Below the pieces are notes generated by a model. That model saw only the letters and a list, made by a program, of their open reading frames with translations. It was not told the DNA's origin and ran no database searches. Below, in pieces: positions 25,858 through 33,359 of a DNA stretch of 64,000 nucleotides. This stretch comes from RGIG3701 sp030530205 (GTDB lineage: Bacteria > Planctomycetota > Planctomycetia > Pirellulales > Thermoguttaceae): positions 47,285 to 111,284 of the forward strand of contig JAUMVK010000010.1 in the NCBI GenBank assembly GCA_030530205.1, written 5' to 3'. The position numbers and the translations under genes are program-made. The stretch's first letter is position 1; each line of letters starts with the position of its first letter.

Positions 25858-28800
25858 TTCCTGACGATTTTCGCGCTGGGGTCCAGCTCTTTTTTGCCTA
25901 AAATCTCGCTTTTGGCCGATTCCAGGATCAGGACCGCGCCTTTGCCGAGTTTCAGGTCAAAGATCCGCGCGTCGCCGGTGACCCGGACCGTTCCCGAATC
26001 GACCGTGAGCGAAATGGCGGACTCCCACTTTCCCGTGAGAAGCAGCGTCCCGGCCCCGCGTTTGGTCAAACGGCCGTTCCGGAACGGGATCAGGGCGGAG
26101 GAAATCGTCAGAACGTCCCCGGCTTCGGGAACGTCGAACGTCCCGCTCTCGTGGTTGACGGAGGCGCCGTCATCGCGGAATGAAATCCGGGCCGCCGAAA
26201 TCTCCGATTTGCCGTACGACGTCACTTTTCCCGCGAAGCAGAAGTTTCCGATCTCGGGGGAACCGGGGTCCTGCGGGGCGCTGGTGATCGTTCCCGCTAC
26301 CATTTCCACGGGGCCGAGATTCACGTGCGTTCCGGACGGCGCTTCCACCCGGGCGGAATGGATCCCCAAAACGGCGGGGAGCGTGCGGCGTTCGAACGTC
26401 CAGATCCCCAGCGCGTTCCGGGCGTTGAATTTCAGCGTTGAGCCGGGCCGCAGGTAAATATTTCCCGTGCGGACCTCGGCGCTTTCGTTTTTCTCCCCGC
26501 CCAGGATGAGCGTCCCGGCCTGAACGTCGAGATTCTCGCCGAGGTTCAGCACGCCACCGCACAGATCGAGCGTTCCGGCTCCGGCTTTCACGAGGGTCCC
26601 GGTCGATTTTTCATCCAGTTTTTCGTGGCAGTGGGCGCAGCTTTCCCCACCCTCCTGGTCGCACGGCACGGAATTGATCGGCCAATAAACCGACGTGGTG
26701 GTTTTCTCCGCCGTGTTCAGCGTGTTGCGCGTCCCCTGGGTCAGGGCGATGGTCTGCATCAGGTTCAGGTTTCCGCCTTCCAAAAAAATCTGGCCGCAGT
26801 TCAGGACCAGGTCGTTTTCCACGGTTTCTTTCGGCGTGATGTGCGTTTCCTTCTCCACGATGATCACGGGGAGGTCTTTCTTCTCGCGGAGTTCCGGGTG
26901 CTCGTTCCGGTGAACCATTCCGATTGCTTTGATGGCCGATTTCACGCGGTCGCTCAGGTTCGGCGTGGGATTCGGCGAAATGCGGATGAAGCCCAGCTCC
27001 TTGAAGTGGTACGACTCGTGCATCCCGATGCCGCCCGTGTGGTAGAGCGGCGTGAGGGGGACGCCGGCGTTCATTTTTTCTTTCAGTTCGTCGAGGTACT
27101 GCGTGTAAACGTCCCGCGGAAGGGCGCCGTGCTCGTGGCAGATGGCCGCCGCCATGCCGACCACTTCGCCGAGCATCCCGAGCGTGCGCATCACGCGGAC
27201 CGCCGCGAACGCCACGTGCGACGTGCTGATGTGCCGCCCGGCCAGGAAAAGGTTTTCGCAGTCCCTCGCGTACAGGCACCGGTACGGGACGGCGTAAGGT
27301 TCCCCGAAACCCCGGTGGTAGGCGCAGGACCGGAACGGCTCGCCGAATTTCGCCTCGTTGGCCGGGTCGGGGAAATGGAGGTCAATGTCCCACGTGATCG
27401 TGGCGGTCTGGTCCGGGTACGCGACGTGATTTTCCAGATCGTTCTGCGTCAGCACGTGGTCGCCGACCGTTCTGTAACTCTCGCGTTTTCCGCCGATCGG
27501 GGAGACCCAGTCCAGCTCGTCGTACTCGAATTCCGCCTTCCTCAGCGAGTGGTTCTTCACAAAGTTCCAGTTCGAGAAAATGCTCAGCAGGCCGTAGTCG
27601 CGAATGTACTCGGTTTCGTCGGCCATGTCGCGGTACTGGCCCGCCTCCTGCTCCCAGTCGCCGCCGCGAATGTAATAGACGGAGCCTTCGTCGAACGGGA
27701 TCGCCCAGTCAATGTCCGGGAACGGCGCGGGCGTTTCACGTTTGCGGGCGTACCAGAGGACTGAGTGCCCCATGACCTGCCGGTCCGCTTCGACTGGAGC
27801 GTTGATCTCGTTGAATTTGCTGCGGGCTTCGCGGCCGTACATCACCTCGCAGCCGGCCATTCGGGCCAGAACCGCGTCTCCGGTCGCGTCCACGAAAAGC
27901 GGCGCGGTGAACCGGGTCTCCGCCCCCGTGTACGTATTTCGGGAGAGGACCGCCTTGATTCGTTTCGGGCGCTCGGGGTCCATTTCCAACGCGTACACGT
28001 GCTCACGCAGGAGGAGTCTGCATCCGGTATTCGGACGGCGAAAAAGGATTTCTTTCCGCGCGTCTTCGTAAAACTCCGCGGAGTACGTCCCGCCGGAGCC
28101 GTGCAGGGGCTGGATCTCGTAAACGAGGTTTCCGAGCATCGGGTACGGCGCGATGTGGATGCGGCCGCCGAGACTCACGCGGACCTCGGAACTGTTGCAG
28201 CCGCCCAGAACGTCGCGGTCCTGCAGGAGCAAAACCTTCAGACCGAGCCGGGCCGCGGCCATGGAGGAGCAAATGCCGGACATTCCGCCGCCGACCACGA
28301 TCAGGTCGTAAGATTCCTCCGCGTTTTTCAAAGTGATCCCGGTTTTCGCGTGGCGGAAAGCGTCCATCGCCTGCGGGTCGTTCGGAGGCGTAAAGGCCGC
28401 GTCGGTCGTGAAGTAAAGCGCGTCGCACCGACCGTTGAACCCGGTCAGGTCGTGCAGCCGGATCTCGGGATTCAGATTTTCGTCCGTGATCTGGACGGTC
28501 CCGGCCTTCTGCCACGTCCACGGCTCGCCGTTCGTGCCGAGGATTTCAGGAAGAGCCTTTTCCCCGACGAAGATCTGGAATTTTCCCGCGGGGGTCCCAC
28601 GGCGCCAGACTGCCGTCCAGTCCCGGGTGCGAGCCCAGACCATGTACGTTCCCGGCTCGTAAAACCGGGCTTTCGTCACGCAGTCCGCCACGGGTTTCCC
28701 GTAGCCGTGCGCCATCACGTACGAGGAGCCCAGCTGCGGCATGGAGTGCGGGTCCACGACCCACCCCCCGAGCGTTTTGAAGGACTCGCACTCAACGAAA

Positions 28801-28865
28801 AAGTCCGCCGCGGAAACGACGCTGGCGGCGAAAAGGAGCAAAATGGCAAAAAAAACTCGGCGCAT
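25854..28865 (-). CDS. Secreted FAD-dependent oxidoreductase fused to autotransporter-type beta-strand repeats
   Basis: 1003 aa, ATG start, signal peptide (FFAILLLFAASVVSAAD). After a CBM-like N-terminal domain (about 20-160), an FAD-binding Rossmann motif YDLIVVGGGMSGICSSMAAARLG appears near 183-205, with LGGCNSSEVRVSLGG following; this is the PF12831-type catalytic part. The last 270 residues turn into beta-helix-like repeats with the phrases LVKAGAGTLDLCGG and LTKRGAGTLLLTG, which match passenger-associated strand repeats of autotransporters. There is no translocator barrel. A CAHCH sequence at about 743-747 resembles a c-heme motif but may be chance. First gene of a three-gene operon with ATGA overlaps. 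It belongs to the same family as 20522-22600. Confidence 0.8.
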   Translation of the reverse strand: MRRVFFAILLLFAASVVSAADFFVECESFKTLGGWVVDPHSMPQLGSSYVMAHGYGKPVADCVTKARFYEPGTYMVWARTRDWTAVWRRGTPAGKFQIFVGEKALPEILGTNGEPWTWQKAGTVQITDENLNPEIRLHDLTGFNGRCDALYFTTDAAFTPPNDPQAMDAFRHAKTGITLKNAEESYDLIVVGGGMSGICSSMAAARLGLKVLLLQDRDVLGGCNSSEVRVSLGGRIHIAPYPMLGNLVYEIQPLHGSGGTYSAEFYEDARKEILFRRPNTGCRLLLREHVYALEMDPERPKRIKAVLSRNTYTGAETRFTAPLFVDATGDAVLARMAGCEVMYGREARSKFNEINAPVEADRQVMGHSVLWYARKRETPAPFPDIDWAIPFDEGSVYYIRGGDWEQEAGQYRDMADETEYIRDYGLLSIFSNWNFVKNHSLRKAEFEYDELDWVSPIGGKRESYRTVGDHVLTQNDLENHVAYPDQTATITWDIDLHFPDPANEAKFGEPFRSCAYHRGFGEPYAVPYRCLYARDCENLFLAGRHISTSHVAFAAVRVMRTLGMLGEVVGMAAAICHEHGALPRDVYTQYLDELKEKMNAGVPLTPLYHTGGIGMHESYHFKELGFIRISPNPTPNLSDRVKSAIKAIGMVHRNEHPELREKKDLPVIIVEKETHITPKETVENDLVLNCGQIFLEGGNLNLMQTIALTQGTRNTLNTAEKTTTSVYWPINSVPCDQEGGESCAHCHEKLDEKSTGTLVKAGAGTLDLCGGVLNLGENLDVQAGTLILGGEKNESAEVRTGNIYLRPGSTLKFNARNALGIWTFERRTLPAVLGIHSARVEAPSGTHVNLGPVEMVAGTITSAPQDPGSPEIGNFCFAGKVTSYGKSEISAARISFRDDGASVNHESGTFDVPEAGDVLTISSALIPFRNGRLTKRGAGTLLLTGKWESAISLTVDSGTVRVTGDARIFDLKLGKGAVLILESAKSEILGKKELDPSAKIVRK

Positions 28866-28869
28866 CTTT

Positions 28870-28905
28870 TTAATTATGAATTATGAATGATGAATTATGA
28901 ATTAG
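28870..28905. repeat. AATTATGAATTATGAATG-type short tandem repeat
   Basis: Imperfect units of AATTATGA in a tandem row, also near 30965-30990 and 41908-41936. It separates the oxidoreductase start codon from a palindrome at 28909-28928. Confidence 0.6.
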
Positions 28906-28908
28906 GGG

Positions 28909-28928
28909 GGCGACGCTTTGGCGTCGCC
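28909..28928. repeat. Palindrome of the GACGACGCTTCC family, diverged copy
   Basis: Reads GGCGACGCTTTGGCGTCGCC: a perfect 8-bp stem with a four-base loop and a changed loop sequence relative to the other copies. It lies at one edge of copy B of the 190-bp element, in the same place as the 20222/20444 pair around copy A. The second partner is not visible. Confidence 0.7.
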
Positions 28929-28931
28929 TTT

Positions 28932-29121
28932 GGAGTGCGGCAATACAGAAGCCGAAGGCTTCCTTTGCCGCTTTCACTTAGCGGCCGAAAAACGTGGCGG
29001 TGAAAACGTTTTTTCTCGTGGGGAACGTCCAGCGCACTTCCGCGGCAAACGCCTCTTCGAAGCGGTATTGCCGCAAGGGAAAGCGATGAAGGTCGCTTGC
29101 GCGACTGTATCATCGCACTCC
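28932..29121 (-). repeat. 190-bp multi-hairpin element, copy B
   Basis: Same layout and length as copy A at 20250-20438 (in the opposite orientation), bounded by GGAGTGCG and CGCACTCC, which pair perfectly. The inner stem that is CACCT/AGGTG in copy A is CGCTT/AGGCG here, with one compensatory A-T to G-C change and a C-G to T-G change. Read in the direction of the oxidoreductase at 25854-28865 it is upstream and in the same orientation as copy A has to its gene. It also touches the stop codon of the upstream gene. Confidence 0.8.
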
Positions 29122-29126
29122 GAAAA

Positions 29127-30944
29127 TCACCGGATCACCACGTACCCGAGCGGCTTGACCGTTTGGCCCTCGAACGTGAAATCCGCATCGGAGTAGTTGC
29201 ACACGATCCGCGTGCCGTTCGAGAACGTCGAGCAGAAAACGTCCGGCGCGATCTCGGCGTGCTCGTCGAGCGTTTCGTACTGCAGATCCTTCATCGACTC
29301 AAATTCGTCGTAGCCTTTCTTGATGGCGGCGACGGATTCCCGCAGTTCCTCGTCGGTCGCGCAGCCGATGTCCGCGTCACCCATCCAGTTATTGCCGGAC
29401 GATTTGAATTTGCTGTAGAAGTAGAACATCGGGCGGCCGCCGTACTCGACCAGCTTCAACTGCGTGACGGGGTCTTTGATCTTGTAGTTCGTCGTGGCGC
29501 AGAACGGATTGTTCAGCACGAATCCGTTGTACACGATGTGCCAGAACGGGACGTGCTTCTCGATCAGGGCCGGGTACTTGCTTCCCGGGTTGAAGAAGCT
29601 GATGTAGAGCGAGTAATCCAGATTGGAAATGGCGTAGTCGAAGCCCCCTTCAGACCCCATGCCGCCGAGGTCCTTCTGCGTTTTGGCGAAGATCTCGCGG
29701 GTCCAGCGGGCGAAATCCTCTTTCGTGGCCGGGTGGTCCTTGCTGTGGCAGGTGCGCGGGTTCACGGTCGAATAGACGTCGATGTAATGGATCCCACGGA
29801 ATCCGCAGGCCGCAATGGCGGGGAAGTCCTCGTTCGGGAAACGCTTGAACATGCACTCGGGGCACGTCTCGTACATCGCGCCGCCGCCCCACGTCGTGTA
29901 GGTGTTCGCCGAGCCGTCCTTTTTGCGGAGCAGGTAGTTTTCGTCCCAGCGGTTGGCCAGATGCGAAACGCTGTAGGCGTCGGAGTAGTTCGTGTGGGCC
30001 ACGACCTGGAAGCCCTGCGACTGCGCGTAGGCGATCGCCTCTTTCAGCTTCTCGTCGCCCCCCAGACGCGGATCGGCCGGGAAGATCTGGGGCCAGCGTC
30101 CGTCATGCCCGCCGATGTTCCACCCGACGAGGCAAAACTCGGCCTGGTTGACGCCCTGGCGCTTGAATTCATCGACGATCTGTTTGAACCGGTCGAACGT
30201 GATCGCCACGTGCATCTCCGGCTCGGTCTCGGCCGTTTGTTCTTTCACCGGGGACGGGACCGGCTTCCAGCCCATGCGGACGCGGACTTCCATCGCTCCC
30301 GCGGCGTATTTCAGCTCGGGACGGTCCACGACTTTTTCCTTCAGCGGTTTGATCGTGCCGTTCGCCTGCTGGAACTGACGGTAAACGCGCGCCATGTCGG
30401 CGTAAGTCGCGGTCTGCGGGAGGAGGTGGAACTCGATCTGAATGTCCGAGTAGATCTCGTCGTTCACCAGGTTGGTCAGATCGTAGAGCGGGAAGACGCG
30501 GTACACGCCGTCTTTCAGGTCCGCGATCTGTTTGGACTCGTAGCGCAGGCCGGTCAGAATGACGCTCATGGCGCCGCGCGGGGTTTTGACTCCGAAGGTC
30601 GGCATCACGACGGCGCTGTTGGTGTAGCGGCCGTTTTCACGTTCCTGGAACGTTCCGTACATTCCCGAGCAGAAGACGTAAAAACCGTCCTCGCCGGCCT
30701 TTGCGGTCGCCCAGGGGTGATGGACTTCAATGGTTTTGGTTCCGGCCGGGACCGACGCGGCGGGGATGGTCAAAAACTGAACGTTCCCTTTTTGTTCCAG
30801 CTTGAACTCCCGCGTCTGTGCGGGCGCTTTGTCGAAATTAAAAACGGCCTGAACGGATTCGGGGCCTTGAATGACGGCTTCTTCTTCCGCGACGGCAAAC
30901 GAGGCGCAGAGCAGAAGGGCGAGCGTGAGGAAAAACTTTTTCAT
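29127..30944 (-). CDS. Secreted DUF5696-like putative glycoside hydrolase
   Basis: 605 aa, ATG start with AAGGT ten bases upstream, signal peptide (LTLALLLCASFAVAEE). An N-terminal beta-sandwich region is followed by a TIM-barrel-like part with FKRQGVNQAEFCLVGWNIGGHDG, FQVVAHTNYSD, and GFRGIHYIDVYSTVNPRTC, then GMGSEGGFDYAI. The arrangement resembles DUF5696 proteins, which are TIM barrels related by fold to alpha-galactosidase-type or GH101-like enzymes. Candidate catalytic acidic residues are the Asp in HYIDVYS and the Glu in GSEGG, by analogy. Substrate unknown; secreted location is clear. Neighbours are oxidoreductases and other carbohydrate genes. The stop codon borders the hairpin element. 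Confidence 0.6.
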   Translation of the reverse strand: MKKFFLTLALLLCASFAVAEEEAVIQGPESVQAVFNFDKAPAQTREFKLEQKGNVQFLTIPAASVPAGTKTIEVHHPWATAKAGEDGFYVFCSGMYGTFQERENGRYTNSAVVMPTFGVKTPRGAMSVILTGLRYESKQIADLKDGVYRVFPLYDLTNLVNDEIYSDIQIEFHLLPQTATYADMARVYRQFQQANGTIKPLKEKVVDRPELKYAAGAMEVRVRMGWKPVPSPVKEQTAETEPEMHVAITFDRFKQIVDEFKRQGVNQAEFCLVGWNIGGHDGRWPQIFPADPRLGGDEKLKEAIAYAQSQGFQVVAHTNYSDAYSVSHLANRWDENYLLRKKDGSANTYTTWGGGAMYETCPECMFKRFPNEDFPAIAACGFRGIHYIDVYSTVNPRTCHSKDHPATKEDFARWTREIFAKTQKDLGGMGSEGGFDYAISNLDYSLYISFFNPGSKYPALIEKHVPFWHIVYNGFVLNNPFCATTNYKIKDPVTQLKLVEYGGRPMFYFYSKFKSSGNNWMGDADIGCATDEELRESVAAIKKGYDEFESMKDLQYETLDEHAEIAPDVFCSTFSNGTRIVCNYSDADFTFEGQTVKPLGYVVIR

Positions 30945-31305
30945 GGCAGGACCTTGAGAAGAAATGATGAATTATGAATGATGGATGATGAATTGGGAAT
31001 GGGAAACCCCTATTTCAAAAACTTTTTAAGAAAGTTCCAAAACCTCAGAGTCTTTTCTCAAGGAGCGAACACAATCCACTTCCCACCTTAATTTAAACAC
31101 GGATTTTCACGGATTAAAAGGATTTACACGGATTACTTCCAACTCATTTGCAAGTGTTTTGGGATTTAATGTTTTAAACCAAATAAAATCCTTTTAATCC
31201 TGTAAATCCGTGAAAATCCGTGTTTAAATAAAGGCTTGCAGTGCAATGGGTTTTGTATCTGGAAAGAGGGAGGTTTTGGAACTTCCTTTTAATTATTCAA
31301 TCAGT
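30945..31305. other. Intergenic region with repeat remnants
   Basis: Holds an AATTATGAATG-type tandem run at 30962-30990 and the ATTTAAACACGG inverted repeat at 31091-31229. No gene or clear promoter is visible. Confidence 0.6.
31091..31229. repeat. Inverted-repeat element (ATTTAAACACGGATT family), copy 2
   Basis: Arms ATTTAAACACGGATTTTCAC (31091 onwards) and its complement ending GTGTTTAAAT at 31229. The arms continue with a second copy of the CACGGATT motif, so pairing is long. The centre is unrelated to the other copies. Confidence 0.8.
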
Positions 31306-32244
31306 TTATTTCAGATCGCACCCTTCCAGGCACCCATCCGGCCAGTCGGTCGCGAAGGACTGGACGCCCAGTTCGATCAGTTTCCGGTAAACCTCCGGAT
31401 TGTTTCCCTCGGTCCAGGTCAAAACCTGGAAAATCTTGCCGTGGGATTTGATCTGGTCGCCGGCCTTGCGCAGAAATTCCGTGCTGGGTGTGAACGGATC
31501 CTCTTTGCTCAGGTCCGTCTTGATGTGGATCTGCACGATGTCCACGTCTTTGAAGTCGTTTTTCTCGAGATTGTCGAGCTGACGCTGGACGGCCGCCTCC
31601 ACCTGCACCGGGTCATTGATCCCGAACCAGTGCAGCCAGTTGAGCGCCTTGGCCTTGGGAGCCATCTGCTTCCAGCGCGGGATCAGGCTGTAATTCGAGG
31701 TGGCGAAAATGATCTGGTCCTGCACGCCGTACTTCACGGAAAGCTCGGCGAGGAGTTCCGGCGAAGCGCCCTTTTCATCGACGTAAAGGAGACGTTCCGG
31801 GCGGTACTTCATCGCGGCGAAAACCGCTTCGATCGTCGTGATCCTGTAGCTGGCATATTCCGGGCCGAGGTACGATCCGACGTCCACGTCCTTGATCTCG
31901 TTCCAGTTCAGGTCACGGATCGATTTTTCTTTGAGTTCGTCGGACATTCCGCGGCCCAGACGCCTCAGATTATCGTCGTGGAAGGCGATCGCGACGCCGT
32001 CTTTCGTCAGGCGGCAGTCGGCTTCCGGAATGGCGCCTTTGGACCAGGCCCAAAGGAACGTTTCCAGCGCATTGTCCGGCCGGATGCTTCCGCCGCCGCG
32101 GTGGAACTGGATCAGGACCGCCTTGGGTCCGCCTTCATGCGGAGGCGCGAACGGGTCGGTGTTTTCCTGAGCGCTGGCGGTAAAAGCCGCGAGCAAGGTA
32201 AAGAAGGAAAGGGCAAGAACGGGAAGGAATTTTGTGTGTTTCAT
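31306..32244 (-). CDS. Secreted glycerophosphodiester phosphodiesterase-like protein
   Basis: 312 aa, ATG start, signal peptide (LALSFFTLLAAFTASAQE). Hydrolyses deacylated phospholipids to glycerol-3-phosphate and an alcohol in the family. Family signatures: LIQFHRGGGSIRPDNALETFLWAW (HRG with DNxLETF, active-site His and Glu), EADCRLTKDGVAIAFHDDNLRR (ExDxxxTKDG...HD), both holding metal and catalytic residues. The HRG is usual; the TIM barrel is complete. It should act outside the inner membrane, scavenging phosphate or glycerol. No phosphate-related neighbours are seen. Ends the carbohydrate block on the minus strand. Confidence 0.85.
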   Translation of the reverse strand: MKHTKFLPVLALSFFTLLAAFTASAQENTDPFAPPHEGGPKAVLIQFHRGGGSIRPDNALETFLWAWSKGAIPEADCRLTKDGVAIAFHDDNLRRLGRGMSDELKEKSIRDLNWNEIKDVDVGSYLGPEYASYRITTIEAVFAAMKYRPERLLYVDEKGASPELLAELSVKYGVQDQIIFATSNYSLIPRWKQMAPKAKALNWLHWFGINDPVQVEAAVQRQLDNLEKNDFKDVDIVQIHIKTDLSKEDPFTPSTEFLRKAGDQIKSHGKIFQVLTWTEGNNPEVYRKLIELGVQSFATDWPDGCLEGCDLK

Positions 32245-32311
32245 AGTTCTTTGGGAGGGTTAAAGGAACAAAATGGAAAGACCTGGTCAGGCAGACTGGA
32301 TGGTGGGTTAC

Positions 32312-32335
32312 GGGGACGACGCTTCCAGCGTCGTT
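32312..32335. repeat. Palindrome of the GACGACGCTTCC family, left member of a second inverted pair
   Basis: GGGG followed by ACGACGCTTCCAGCGTCGTT and then TTTT, so it also looks like an intrinsic terminator on the plus strand. Its inverse lies at 32456-32480. Confidence 0.85.
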
Positions 32336-32339
32336 TTTA

Positions 32340-32452
32340 AAGCCTTCCTCTTTGAGTGGGGTGGCACGTAGTGCCGGGGGGAGTTGAAAGGCGCTTTCGT
32401 GTAACTCCCCCAGTCTCGGCTTCGCGAGCCAGCTCCCTCAATGAGGGGGCCT
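32340..32452. repeat. Insert between the second palindrome pair, resembling a gut-Firmicutes-type repeat
   Basis: Contains CTCCCTCAATGAGGG, CTCGGCTTCGCGAGCC and GGCACGTAGTGCC, three small palindromes joined by AACTCCCCCAGT. From memory this phrase order is common in gut Clostridia genomes. There is no coding frame. The palindromes on both sides are as around the 189-bp element at 20250. Confidence 0.6.
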
Positions 32453-32455
32453 TTT

Positions 32456-32480
32456 AACGACGCTGGAAGCGTCGTCTCCG
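32456..32480. repeat. Palindrome of the GACGACGCTTCC family, right member of the second pair
   Basis: AACGACGCTGGAAGCGTCGT followed by CTCCG. The next base is the stop codon of hemD (32481-32483), so the element abuts the coding region. Confidence 0.85.
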
Positions 32481-33239
32481 TCATGCTTCCGCAATCGCCT
32501 TCACCACGCCGTCCATCGTCGCTTCTTCGGCCTCGGCCTGCGGGGGAAATCCGAGGCGGGCAAGCGCGGCGGTGGTTAACGGGCTGATGCTCACCAGCTT
32601 CGTCTTTTTCAGCGCATCGCCGAACAGACGGACGGCGGAGGCCGCGATCGCGGAACTCGTGATCGTCACCCAGTCGATCTGACTTTTTTCCATTTTACTC
32701 CAAATCCCGGAATCCCACAAGGGGGAGTCCCTGGTTACGTCCTCGCTCGTGTACGCGACCGCCTGCGTGACGCTTCCGCCGGCCTCCCGGAGCGTTTCGG
32801 CGAGCACTTCCCGCCCGCGGCTGGCACGGATCAAAAGAAACCTTGCGCCGTTTTTCGCATTGGGAACCAGACCCTCGGCAAGATTTTCCGCCCGATAAAT
32901 TTCCGGGACGAAATCGCTCGGAAGCCCCGCCTCTTCCAGCGCCCGGGAGGTTCCGGGACCGATCGACGCGAATTTGAGCGTCTTCGGCGGCCAAAGGTCA
33001 TGCGCGAGCAGCCGGTTCCGAAACGCCTCCACTCCGTTTGCGCTGGAGAAAACGACCCACTCAAATTCCGCCAGTCGATGAAGTTCCGCGTCGAGCGCCG
33101 CGTAGGAATCCGCCGGGGGCCCGATCGCAATGACGGGCTGAAACAGAACATTCCATCCCCGAGCGCGCAGAAGCGTTTCCAGCTCCTGGGCCTGGCCCTG
33201 GGGACGGGTCACGAGAATCGTCAGAGGTTGATCATGCAT
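32481..33239 (-). CDS. hemD: Uroporphyrinogen-III synthase
   Basis: 252 aa. Closes the linear tetrapyrrole hydroxymethylbilane to uroporphyrinogen III in heme and siroheme synthesis, in the cytoplasm. The family pattern is TILVTRPQGQAQELETLLRARGW at the start, then VVFSSANGVEAFRNRL (FTSxNxVxxF signature), FASIGPGTSRALEEAG and the typical C-terminal DWVTITSSAIAASAVRLF. The start ATG at 33239 is followed by a second in-frame one only later. It has no neighbouring heme genes here. The stop codon abuts a palindromic repeat. Confidence 0.9.
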   Translation of the reverse strand: MHDQPLTILVTRPQGQAQELETLLRARGWNVLFQPVIAIGPPADSYAALDAELHRLAEFEWVVFSSANGVEAFRNRLLAHDLWPPKTLKFASIGPGTSRALEEAGLPSDFVPEIYRAENLAEGLVPNAKNGARFLLIRASRGREVLAETLREAGGSVTQAVAYTSEDVTRDSPLWDSGIWSKMEKSQIDWVTITSSAIAASAVRLFGDALKKTKLVSISPLTTAALARLGFPPQAEAEEATMDGVVKAIAEA

Positions 33240-33269
33240 TTGTTTTTTGAAGGATATTAATGAGGGAAA

Positions 33270-33317
33270 GGGAGAAATGGGGACAGGACCTTTAAGTTCC
33301 GTTTTCCCATTTCTCCC
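33270..33317. terminator. Strong hairpin between hemD and the first porin gene
   Basis: GGGAGAAATGGG and CCCATTTCTCCC form a perfect 12-bp stem around a loop of about 24 bases. It is downstream of the porin stop on the minus strand. No clear T run; it may be a terminator or a repeat. Confidence 0.55.
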
Positions 33318-33359
33318 GTGACTTATGTTTCACTCGTAAAACCGCGAAGGTTCAGGAGT

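Noticed and set aside
26625..26650. True c-heme site CAHCH in the oxidoreductase
   Set aside because: One short motif in a region not like a cytochrome; kept only as a possibility in the feature and finding.
29097..30977. 626-codon open frame on the plus strand
   Set aside because: Antisense to the DUF5696-like gene, which has a signal peptide and family motifs. This frame has neither.
32245..32480. Insertion sequence
   Set aside because: No transposase frame; only short palindromes and a non-coding insert.
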